From Cryobacterium zongtaii (lineage in GTDB: Bacteria > Actinomycetota > Actinomycetes > Actinomycetales > Microbacteriaceae): a stretch of 64,000 bases of DNA. The stretch lies in assembly GCF_002909375.1 (NCBI RefSeq), contig NZ_PPXD01000023.1:28438-92437 (forward strand), written 5' to 3'. Shown in pieces: positions 44,110-51,512 of the stretch (its first letter is position 1; each line of letters starts with the position of its first letter). The translations under genes were made by a program, and so were the position numbers. Under the pieces are notes generated by a model, which saw only the letters and a list, made by a program, of their open reading frames with translations, was not told where the DNA came from and searched no databases.

Positions 44110-45020
44110 CTGCCAAACGCGGGCAGAACGCGACCCGTCTGGATGACCCCGCGACGGCGCCCCCCACGGTCGATCACGTCCTGATCACCAGGTTCAACCT
44201 GCCGACCCCGGGCCCAGAGGGTCGAGTGCGCCAACGCGAGGGATGGCTCACCGGCCGCGCCGACCTCTTCGAGAAATACTGCCTGCCGTCGGTGCGCGCT
44301 CAAACCAACCAGAACTTCCGCTGGCTCGTTTACCTCGACCCGGACAGCCCCGAATGGCTCGTCCAACGCCTGGCACCGTTCGTGCGGGACCAGGTCTTCG
44401 AGCCGATCTACCGAGCAGAGGTCACCCCGGCCATCATTCTCGACGACATCCGCGCCGGGCGAACCACACCCTCCGCCGACCTGCTGACCACGAATCTCGA
44501 CAACGACGACGGGCTCGCCGCCGATTTTGTCGACCGCCTACAGCGAATCCCTCCAAGGGGGCCGCGCTCGGCGCTGTACCTCGCGTCGGGACTGATCCTC
44601 GGTCCCGACGGGTTGTTCCTCCGCGTCGACAAGCTCAACGCGTTCTGCTCAGTCAGGGAGACCTGGAACGATCCCGTCACCTGTTGGGCGGACTGGCACA
44701 CGCTGCTCCCTCGGTCCATGCCGAGCGTTACGGTATCCGGCCCACCGGCGTGGCTGCAGGTCGTGCACGGCAGCAACGTCAGCAACCGGGTTCGCGGCCG
44801 GCTCGTCGCGTCGAACGGCTACGCCGCCCTGTTCCCCACCCTGCCCACCGATCTTGACCAGCCGACGCGTACCGACCTGCTCCGCGACCGCCTGTTGAGC
44901 GGGCCAGCCAGGCTGCTGCGGGAATCCTCTCGCGCCGCCGTGAAGTCAACCCTGCTATTCCTGGTCGGCAAGCGCGGGGTCGACCGAATCAAGGAGTGGC
45001 GCAGCGGGACGACGGAATGA
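44106..45020 (+). CDS. Putative rhamnosyltransferase-type glycosyltransferase
   Basis: This encodes 304 residues. 'VDHVLITRFNLP' starts the fold, 'SVRAQTNQNFRWLVYLDPDS' and 'LLTTNLDNDDGLAADFVDRL' follow, the latter with the DxD-like metal site DNDD. This set is typical of the 'putative rhamnosyl transferase' family (GT-A). It has no membrane segments, so it acts at the cytoplasmic face on a lipid-linked intermediate. It overlaps the propeller gene by ATGA. The second leader repeat begins 30 bases after its stop, so transcription may be re-initiated there. Confidence 0.82.
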   Translation: MTAKRGQNATRLDDPATAPPTVDHVLITRFNLPTPGPEGRVRQREGWLTGRADLFEKYCLPSVRAQTNQNFRWLVYLDPDSPEWLVQRLAPFVRDQVFEPIYRAEVTPAIILDDIRAGRTTPSADLLTTNLDNDDGLAADFVDRLQRIPPRGPRSALYLASGLILGPDGLFLRVDKLNAFCSVRETWNDPVTCWADWHTLLPRSMPSVTVSGPPAWLQVVHGSNVSNRVRGRLVASNGYAALFPTLPTDLDQPTRTDLLRDRLLSGPARLLRESSRAAVKSTLLFLVGKRGVDRIKEWRSGTTE

Positions 45021-45050
45021 CACCAGTCCGCCCCGAGCCGCGTCACTTTA

Positions 45051-45297
45051 CCCCCCGATAAGGTCACAGCGGCTCGTCGCTTGCCCGGCTATGGTCACCT
45101 CGTGAGGACCTGAGCCTGCCTCAGGTTTGAACACGAGTCCGTGCCGGGCCTTACCCTTCCGGCCGCGGGCTGTATCCGAGCTGAACCTGTACACCCGAAA
45201 TGCAGGGATGGAACGTGACCACAACCATTATTTGTCGACCCCTCTGTGCGGCCGGCTGCCTCGCAGCCGACCGCTTCCTCGTTCGACGGCGACGCCG
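45051..45297 (+). repeat. Long leader, copy 2 of the ~245-bp intergenic repeat
   Basis: This is the counterpart of 40257-40504. It has the GGTCACAGCG-N17-CTATGGTCAC block (45062-45098), the hairpin ACCTGAG/CTCAGGT (45108-45114 and 45120-45126) with a base pair changed compensatorily relative to copy 1, GAGCTGAACCTGTACACCCG and ATGCAGGGATGGAACGTG. It runs up to the ATG of the second copy of the secreted protein rather than to an acetyltransferase. Confidence 0.85.
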
Positions 45298-45996
45298 ATG
45301 AACAAGCGTCAGCTCGGCCTGGCAGCGCTCGGCCTCACGGTGCTGGTGGCCAGCGCCGGCGTCGTGGTCGCGCAGCTGCTGCCCCCGACCGACCGGATCC
45401 AGAGCGTGGCGGAGTCGACGTCGCCCACCGCGCAACCGACCTCCGAGCGGAGTGTCACCCCGACGCCGGCCGACACCGACAGTGCGACGCCCGCTCCGGT
45501 TGAGGAGGAGCCGACGGACACCGGCGCGGACGGCGAGCGCTGGAGCGAAGCCGACGCCGCGCCGCGCACGTCGACCGAAGTGCTCCCTGAGCAGCCTGAG
45601 AGCGTCATCCTGCCACCATCGAAGCCCCGGACCACCCTCGTTTCGTTGCCGCTTCCCCCCACCGCCAGCTCGACCGGAACCGTGGTCGGCGGGTTCCCCA
45701 CGGACGTCATGCCCGGCATCCCAGAGTCGGTTATCGACAACACGTCCGTCGCGACCGAGGGCGACCGTATGCAGGCCGCTCTGGAGGCCAGGACGTCACT
45801 CGGAACCACCGACGTCCTGGCGTTCTACCGGCAGCATTTCGCTCCGCTGGGTCTTCTGGAGTCCCCGACCACCGCCGCCAAACGGTCGACGACGCTGAGC
45901 TTCGCGCGAGGCGACGACTCCATCACCCTCGCCGTCACCGCCGTCGCCGGCGGGTCCAGCTACGTGCTCTTCGGCGCATTCACCGCGCAGGACTGA
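45298..45996 (+). CDS. Secreted/anchored protein of unknown family (copy 2 of duplicated pair)
   Basis: This encodes 232 residues, paralogous along its full length to the protein at 41128. It has the same 'MNKRQLGLAALGLTVLVASA' anchor, a more acidic spacer, and a strongly conserved C-terminal domain ('GFPTDVMPGIPES', 'TTDVLAFYRQHFAPLGLLES', 'VTAVAGGSSYVLFGAFTAQ'). Here the gene follows its leader directly, without the acetyltransferase seen in the first copy. The two are similar in DNA, which implies a fairly recent duplication. The function is unknown. Confidence 0.82.
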   Translation: MNKRQLGLAALGLTVLVASAGVVVAQLLPPTDRIQSVAESTSPTAQPTSERSVTPTPADTDSATPAPVEEEPTDTGADGERWSEADAAPRTSTEVLPEQPESVILPPSKPRTTLVSLPLPPTASSTGTVVGGFPTDVMPGIPESVIDNTSVATEGDRMQAALEARTSLGTTDVLAFYRQHFAPLGLLESPTTAAKRSTTLSFARGDDSITLAVTAVAGGSSYVLFGAFTAQD

Positions 45997-46003
45997 CAGG
46001 CAG

Positions 46004-46087
46004 GCCCGTGTACATCTCGTTGTCCGGCATCTGCACACCCTCCCTTCCCTTATCCATGCCTGGTCTCCCTCGGTGGTGCGAACATGA
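46004..46087 (+). pseudogene. Deletion scar: MFS start fused to propeller-gene end
   Basis: GCCCGTGTACATCTC, the start region of the MFS gene at 41834, recurs at 46004-46018. About 30 bases later, GCCTGGTCTCCCTCGGTGGTGCG (46058-46080 in part) repeats the last codons of the propeller gene (44078-44102), including an in-frame TGA that overlaps the next ATG as ATGA. The bodies of the MFS and propeller genes are gone. From the GTG at 46008 a 28-codon frame remains open to 46094 and might still give translational coupling. Confidence 0.75.
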
Positions 46088-48759
46088 CTCTTGATACAGC
46101 CCGAATCGTCCTCGGCGGGTCCGCCGTGGACCTGCTCGAATTCAGCGACTCCATGGAACGGATAACCGAGCACCTCGAGGCGCCTGACATCCCGCCCCTG
46201 GCGGTCACGTCGATCAACCTCGACCATGTGCATCACTTCGGGGCGGGTGCCGACTGGTCGGGAACGCTCGACGACGACGTACCGGCGCCGGAGGCGGGGC
46301 ACAGCCAGCTGACCTGGCTGAACCTCATCGATGGTGCCCCGCTCGCCGCGCAGGCCGGCCGCATCACCGGCCGCGCCTGGCCGCGCCTGGCCGGCAGCGA
46401 CCTGATCGGACCGATCTTGGCGCTGTGCGAAAGCCGCGGCACCCGCATCGGCTTTCTGGGCGGGACGGCCGACACCCACGACCGCCTCCTCGCCGAGCTC
46501 GCCGCTCGATACCCAGCGTTGTGCGTTGCCGGTCTCTGGGCTCCCGCTAGGGACGAACTGAACGATTCGGTGCGATCGGAGGCGATCGCCCGCGAGATCC
46601 GCGATGCCGACACCGAGCTCCTGATCGTCGGACTCGGAAAGCCTCGGCAGGAGCTGTGGATCGCAGAACACGGGCTGGCGACGGGCTCCCGCGTGCTGCT
46701 GGCCTTCGGCGCCGTCGTCGACTTTCTCGCCGGACGGGTGACCAGGGCTCCGCATTGGATTTCCGCGCACGGACTGGAGTGGGCGTGGCGGCTCGCACTG
46801 GAACCCCGGCGCCTGTGCACCCGGTACCTCGTGCAGGGCCCACCTGCCTACCTCGCGGTGCGGCGGCGGGAGTCGATCGCCGCCCCCTGGACACCCTCTC
46901 CGGCGGTGATCGGTGTCCACCCCCACGATGGTGCGACAGAGAACCGATTCGTCGGCTTCGCCGACCCGGACGAGCACGCCGACGTGGCCGTCGTTGTCGT
47001 CGCCGACAGCACGGTCAGCGTCCTCCCGCTGCTCGAGGAACTCCGAGCGGAGTGTCAGGACCTCCGACTGCGCTGCATCGTGACCGGCGGGGACCCCGGT
47101 CGCACCTCCCGGCCCGAGCTGCTGCTCCAACGGGACGTGATCCTGGTGCCAACGGAACGAAACCGCGGCCATGCGGCTTCGATCAATGCCGCCAGAGCCC
47201 ACATCGGCAGGGCGGACGCTGTGCTCGTGCTCGACGGCACCGGGGAGGTGGAGCGTGGCGCGCTGCGAACCATGGTCGACCGGATGAACCGCGCCGGCGC
47301 CGGCGCGGTGGTACCCCGCTTGCTCACCGGTGACGGCGCCACCCGTCGGCACCTGCCCAAGGAACCCACGGTGAGCCGGGCCCTCCTCGGCGCAACCGTC
47401 GAAAAGGACGATTCCGGCTCTGGAGGCCGGTTCAGCTCGGTGTACACCGACGCTGAGAGCTACGAGCATGCGCATCAAGTGCGCTGGGGGTTCGACACCG
47501 GGCTCTTGGTGCGCCGGGACGTCGACGACCTCGTCGGCGACAGGGACGAGCGGTTCACCGCCGCCCAGGAGTCGGACTACTTCCGCCGCGTGCGTGAGAC
47601 GGGGGCGCCGATCTGGTACGAACCTGCCGCGCGCATCAGGTCCGAAGCCAGCCCCGGCGTCCGCCCGCCCGCGCTGGCGGCGCTGCTCGCCGCGAACCAG
47701 GTCCGCTTCACCCGCCGCTATCGGTCCTTCGGTTACGCGCTCGCCTTCCAGGCTGCCTTGGCCGTGACCGCCGCCCGGCACTGGACCGACCCCGCCCAGC
47801 GCACGATCGTGCGCACCCTGCTGACGGGATCTGCCTGGAGGACGGCGCCGGCCGCTCCCCCAAAGCCGGTCGCGGTCACCACGACAGAGCCCGGCCCGTG
47901 GGGCAGGTCCGCCACGCCGGCCGGCACCATCATCATCCCCGCCCACAACGAGCGCGCGACGATCGGACGTACCCTCGCCCTGATCGCCCCGATGGCGGCC
48001 CTGAACCAGGCCGAGATCATCGTCGTCTGCAACGGCTGCTCCGACAGCACGGCGTCGGTCGCCCGCCGGTTCCCCGGCGTCGCGGTGTACGACATCGAGA
48101 CAGCATCCAAGACCGCGGCCCTCAACGTCGGCGACGCCGCCGCCCACGCCTGGCCGCGTCTCTACCTGGACGCAGACGTGGCGATCGAACCCACCACGGT
48201 GCGCGCGATCTTCGACTCTCTCGGGACCGGGCGCATCCTGGCCGCACGCCCCGAGTACACCTATGACACCACAGGCGCGTCGGCCCTGGTCAAGAGCTAC
48301 TACCGCGCGCGGCGCAGAATACCGACCAATCGCGACGCCGTCTGGGGCGCCGGTGCCTATGCCCTGAACGCGTCAGGGCACGGCAGATTCGACCGCTTCC
48401 CCGACGTCACGGCCGACGACTCGTACGTCGACAGCCTCTTCCGCTCCGACGAGAAGGTCGTCGTACCGACCGGCTCTCCCGTGCGGGTCTTCACACCCCG
48501 GACCGTCGCCAGCCTCGTCGCCGTTCTCGCCCGCCAGTATCGGGGGGTCTCGGAATTGGGGACCGAGTCCACGACCGCCGGAAGCATCAGGTCCCTCGTC
48601 GCATCCGTGCGCGGCCCGGCGAGCGCGGCCGACGTGGTCTGCTACGGGCTGCTCACGGTGCTCGGCCGGCTCAGGGCCCACCGCGTAGTCAGCCGAGGCC
48701 GGGCGGGCTGGGAACGCGACCTGTCCAGCCGAGCACTCCCTCCGGACCTCGCGGCGTGA
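46084..48759 (+). CDS. Three-domain glycosyltransferase: WecG/TagA/CpsF plus two GT2 domains
   Basis: This encodes 891 residues. Residues 1-265 are a WecG/TagA domain ('TSINLDHVHHF', 'LNLIDGAPLAAQAGR', 'LIVGLGKPRQELWIAEHG'), which transfers N-acetylmannosamine-type sugars to lipid-linked GlcNAc in relatives. Residues 295-570 are a GT2 domain resembling the enzyme at 48953 but with its catalytic motifs altered ('VADSTVS', 'LVLDGTGEV' in place of 'TYNSE', 'NPDL'), so likely inactive. Residues 610-850 are a second GT2 with intact 'IIIPAHNERATIGRTL', 'CNGCSDSTASVA' and 'YLDADVAIE'. It probably adds consecutive sugars of the repeat unit. No strong ribosome site; the start is coupled to the scar frame. 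Confidence 0.85.
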   Translation: MTLDTARIVLGGSAVDLLEFSDSMERITEHLEAPDIPPLAVTSINLDHVHHFGAGADWSGTLDDDVPAPEAGHSQLTWLNLIDGAPLAAQAGRITGRAWPRLAGSDLIGPILALCESRGTRIGFLGGTADTHDRLLAELAARYPALCVAGLWAPARDELNDSVRSEAIAREIRDADTELLIVGLGKPRQELWIAEHGLATGSRVLLAFGAVVDFLAGRVTRAPHWISAHGLEWAWRLALEPRRLCTRYLVQGPPAYLAVRRRESIAAPWTPSPAVIGVHPHDGATENRFVGFADPDEHADVAVVVVADSTVSVLPLLEELRAECQDLRLRCIVTGGDPGRTSRPELLLQRDVILVPTERNRGHAASINAARAHIGRADAVLVLDGTGEVERGALRTMVDRMNRAGAGAVVPRLLTGDGATRRHLPKEPTVSRALLGATVEKDDSGSGGRFSSVYTDAESYEHAHQVRWGFDTGLLVRRDVDDLVGDRDERFTAAQESDYFRRVRETGAPIWYEPAARIRSEASPGVRPPALAALLAANQVRFTRRYRSFGYALAFQAALAVTAARHWTDPAQRTIVRTLLTGSAWRTAPAAPPKPVAVTTTEPGPWGRSATPAGTIIIPAHNERATIGRTLALIAPMAALNQAEIIVVCNGCSDSTASVARRFPGVAVYDIETASKTAALNVGDAAAHAWPRLYLDADVAIEPTTVRAIFDSLGTGRILAARPEYTYDTTGASALVKSYYRARRRIPTNRDAVWGAGAYALNASGHGRFDRFPDVTADDSYVDSLFRSDEKVVVPTGSPVRVFTPRTVASLVAVLARQYRGVSELGTESTTAGSIRSLVASVRGPASAADVVCYGLLTVLGRLRAHRVVSRGRAGWERDLSSRALPPDLAA

Positions 48760-48952
48760 CCCTGACGACTTCGGCCAATCACCCCCTCTCTGGGGTCCGA
48801 CGGTCTGCCTCGACCGGGATACTGTCTGCTCCGACGGGGACCCTGGTCCCGTCAATTGCACCGTGGGTCTGGCTCGTAATACCAGCCACATCCGATCCGA
48901 ACCAAGGGGGTGAACGCGTGTACTCATCACGTCGACCCTGCCCGTTCCTGCC
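48760..48952 (+). promoter_or_regulatory. Intergenic region with GGGACC-CT-GGTCCC dyad
   Basis: This 193-base gap is the only long one in the second half of the plus operon. It holds the dyad GGGACC/GGTCCC (48837-48850). A GGGGGTGAA stretch near 48905 could hold a ribosome site for a GTG further upstream, but no reading frame supports that. It may carry an internal promoter for the GT2-Wzz-Wzy genes. Confidence 0.35.
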
Positions 48953-49951
48953 ATGACCGCGTTGACGCCCGACCGGTCGCCGTCGCCCGCCCCTGGGCGC
49001 GACACCTTCGTCAGCGCTGACCAGCCGGCCGATGTCGCGGTCATCATCGTCACCTACAACAGCGAGGCAGACGTCGGGCCGCTCCTCGCCAGTCTGAGAG
49101 AGGCCACGCCGTCTGTTCGGATGTGCGTCGTCGTCGTCGACAACGATTCGACCGATGGCACCCTCGGTGTGCTTGCCGAGCACGCCGACATCACCGTGCG
49201 CTCCAGCGGCGGCAATCGCGGCTACGCCGGCGGAATCAACGTGGCGTTGAGGCTTGTCGGCCGTGCACGCAGCATTCTGGTGCTCAACCCGGACCTGGTG
49301 GTTCGGCCGGACAGTGTGCGCGAGATGCTCAACTGCTTGGAATCAACCGGCGCCGGCGTCGTAGTTCCCCGCCTGGTGGATTCCCTCGGCGTCCTCCAGG
49401 CGTCGCTCCGCCGCGAACCGACGGTGCTGCGGTCGTTCGGCGAAGCACTGTTCGGCTCTCGGGCCCGGCGGAGGCCGGGCTGGCTCTCCGAGACCGTCTA
49501 CGACCAGGAAAGCTACCGGCGCGCGCATGTCGTGGAGTGGGCCACCGGAGCCGCCCTGCTGATCGACCGGGCGCTCGCCGAGCGCCTCGGTGATTGGGAT
49601 GAGCGGTACTTTCTCTACTCAGAGGAAACCGACTACTTCCGCCGCGCCCGGAACGCTGGCGCAACGGTGTGGTACGACCCGGCCGCGACCGTCGCTCACC
49701 GCCAGGGCGGCTCAGGTGTGTCCGCCGGGCAATCCGCGCTGATGTCCGTGAACCGGGTGCGCTACGCCGAACGGCACGGCACCCCCGCCGCCGCCGCGCT
49801 GGTGCACGTTGCGGTCACGCTCCATGCGGCCCTCCGGGCCCACCGGGCCGCCGATCGCTACGCCCTGGCCGTGCTGCTGGATCGTCGCCGGTGGAGGACC
49901 CTTCCCCATGCGACGAACACCGCCGCCTCTCCGATCGGGATGGGCGAATGA
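48953..49951 (+). CDS. Glycosyltransferase family 2
   Basis: This encodes 332 residues. The GT-A fold is complete: 'VAVIIVTYNSEADVGPLLAS', 'VVVDNDSTDGTL', 'GNRGYAGGINVAL', 'LVLNPDLVVRPD' (metal-binding region) and 'FLYSEETDYFRRARNAGATV' (catalytic base region ED/ETD). The family includes rhamnosyltransferases acting on lipid-linked repeat units. The middle domain of the upstream fusion protein is its degenerate paralogue. It is coupled to the first Wzz-like gene by ATGA. Confidence 0.92.
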   Translation: MTALTPDRSPSPAPGRDTFVSADQPADVAVIIVTYNSEADVGPLLASLREATPSVRMCVVVVDNDSTDGTLGVLAEHADITVRSSGGNRGYAGGINVALRLVGRARSILVLNPDLVVRPDSVREMLNCLESTGAGVVVPRLVDSLGVLQASLRREPTVLRSFGEALFGSRARRRPGWLSETVYDQESYRRAHVVEWATGAALLIDRALAERLGDWDERYFLYSEETDYFRRARNAGATVWYDPAATVAHRQGGSGVSAGQSALMSVNRVRYAERHGTPAAAALVHVAVTLHAALRAHRAADRYALAVLLDRRRWRTLPHATNTAASPIGMGE

Positions 49952-50673
49952 CCGCCGCCGGCCTGCTGCGAGTTCTCCTGCGGCGCTGGTATGTCGTCGT
50001 GGCCGTTTTCGCCGTCCTGGGCGTCACGTTCGTCACCCTCGATGAGGCCGGCGGCGCTTACGTCTCGCAATCGAAGGTGGTCTTCGTGGTTCCCGATGCC
50101 GCAGCCGTCGGCGTCTTCGACGACCGACAGCGGGACACCCTGTTGGAATTCGTCGGGGCCATCGAGCAGGAGATCAACGACGGAAAGCTGCCCGACCGTC
50201 TCTCGCCGGACGCCCCACTCTTCGGCGCGGGAGTGTCCGAGGGGTATCAGGTCGTCATACCCAACACCGGCGGGCAGTGGGAGTACAGCTTCCCCGACCC
50301 AGTGTTGTCGGTACGGGTCGCCGGTCAGGATCCCGACAGGGTCAGAGAGACCCTCAACACCCTCCTCGACCGGATCGACGTTCTCACCGCCGACCGGCAG
50401 AGCACCCTGGACCCCCGGGATGCCATCAGCACGGAGCGGGTCCCGGCCGAGGCCACGGTCAGTCACGTCGGCGGATCCCGCAGAACACAGGCCAGGGCCC
50501 TGCTCGTACTCGGGCTCGTCGGGCTCGGCGTGGCCGCGACCGCGGCAACGCTCGTCGACCGGCTCGCCGGCCGGACTCCCAGACCCCGCCGCCAGGACGG
50601 GCCGGCCGGCCAAACCCTGCCGCCCACTACTTCACCGGGCACAACCGCCCAGCAAACGGAGCGTGTGACATGA
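49948..50673 (+). CDS. Wzz-like chain-length/assembly protein 1
   Basis: This encodes 241 residues from the ATG at 49948. Two membrane helices (about 13-30 and 180-200) enclose an extracytoplasmic region of ~150 residues, the topology of polysaccharide co-polymerases. 'LLRVLLRRWYVVVAVFAVLG' at the N-terminus is typical of Wzz/CapA-type proteins of actinobacteria. There is no C-terminal tyrosine-kinase domain; the cytoplasmic tail is short and Pro/Thr-rich. It is coupled by ATGA to a paralogue. It presumably modulates polymerisation by the downstream Wzy-like protein. Confidence 0.8.
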   Translation: MTAAGLLRVLLRRWYVVVAVFAVLGVTFVTLDEAGGAYVSQSKVVFVVPDAAAVGVFDDRQRDTLLEFVGAIEQEINDGKLPDRLSPDAPLFGAGVSEGYQVVIPNTGGQWEYSFPDPVLSVRVAGQDPDRVRETLNTLLDRIDVLTADRQSTLDPRDAISTERVPAEATVSHVGGSRRTQARALLVLGLVGLGVAATAATLVDRLAGRTPRPRRQDGPAGQTLPPTTSPGTTAQQTERVT

Positions 50674-51512
50674 CATTGAAGAACTTCCTGCGAGGCCTCG
50701 GACGGCGCTGGTACGTGGTGCTGATCGGTCTGGTACTCACCGGCGTCGCTGCCGGCGTCGTGTATTCCGAGGTGCAACCCACCTACCAACGCAATGCGAC
50801 CCTGCTCCTCATGCCCGCGGCCTCGAGCGTTCCCGAAGGAGAGAACCCCTACCTGTTCCTCGGTGGCCTCGGCCAGGCCAGTGACGTGTTGGTGAACACG
50901 ATGGCGTCGCAGACCGTGCGTGAGTCGTTGTTGGATGGGCATCCGGCCGCGGACGCCACCGTCCAGCGCATCGCGACCAGCAGCGGTCCGCTCCTCTCCG
51001 TCACCGCCACCGGCAGCACCAACAGTGAGGTTGCCCTGGTGCTCGACCGCGCCCTCTCCGGCGTGCAGACAAACCTCAGCTCCCTGCAGACCCAAGCCGA
51101 CGTTCCGGAGGTTGAGCGCATCACCGCGATGCCTCTCACCACAGACGAAACCAGTACGGTGATCCAGAAGAGCCGGCTGGAAGCCGTCGCCGCAACAGCT
51201 GCCGCCGGCTTCGCTCTCACCCTGCTCCTGGCCGGGTTGGTGGACGGGCTGCTGCTGTCCAGGGACAGGAGACGCCGGTTGGATCCGCCCGTTGCCGATT
51301 CCGCCGGCACGCCGGATGACGTTGAGCTCGAAGACGGCCGGGCAACCGAGGACTCCGACGACGACCTCGGCGCACCCCAGGGTCCGAGGGACCCGGACCT
51401 GTCCCGTTCCGGCGACCGCCGGGTGCTTGCCGGCGTCCCGGACGGCTTTGACGACAGCACGATCCCCGTCAAGCGCGGCGCAGACGCACGCGCTCCCGAG
51501 CACGCCGAATGA
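50670..51512 (+). CDS. Wzz-like chain-length/assembly protein 2
   Basis: This encodes 280 residues with the same two-helix plan ('FLRGLGRRWYVVLIGLVLTG' at the N-terminus, second helix near 175-195). An extracytoplasmic region contains 'TYQRNATLLLMPAASSVPEG', typical of Wzz beta strands. The cytoplasmic tail (~85 residues) is strongly acidic (many Asp/Glu), unlike that of the first copy, and lacks a kinase domain or Tyr cluster. Overlaps on both sides are four bases. The pair could form a hetero-oligomer. Confidence 0.8.
   Translation: MTLKNFLRGLGRRWYVVLIGLVLTGVAAGVVYSEVQPTYQRNATLLLMPAASSVPEGENPYLFLGGLGQASDVLVNTMASQTVRESLLDGHPAADATVQRIATSSGPLLSVTATGSTNSEVALVLDRALSGVQTNLSSLQTQADVPEVERITAMPLTTDETSTVIQKSRLEAVAATAAAGFALTLLLAGLVDGLLLSRDRRRRLDPPVADSAGTPDDVELEDGRATEDSDDDLGAPQGPRDPDLSRSGDRRVLAGVPDGFDDSTIPVKRGADARAPEHAE

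Noticed and set aside
40381..45297. A conserved leader peptide (SEL-LYTR-AGMER) encoded in both long leaders
   Set aside because: The two leaders share this reading frame, but differences between them (CTG/GTA, CAC/AAC, CAT/AAT, GAA/GAC) all change the amino acid. Selection on DNA or RNA, not on a peptide, explains the conservation better.
48953..49951. Earlier start for the GT2 protein using the GGGGGTGAA ribosome-like site near 48905
   Set aside because: No in-frame start codon with an open path connects that site to the GT2 frame; the ATG at 48953 is the first usable one.
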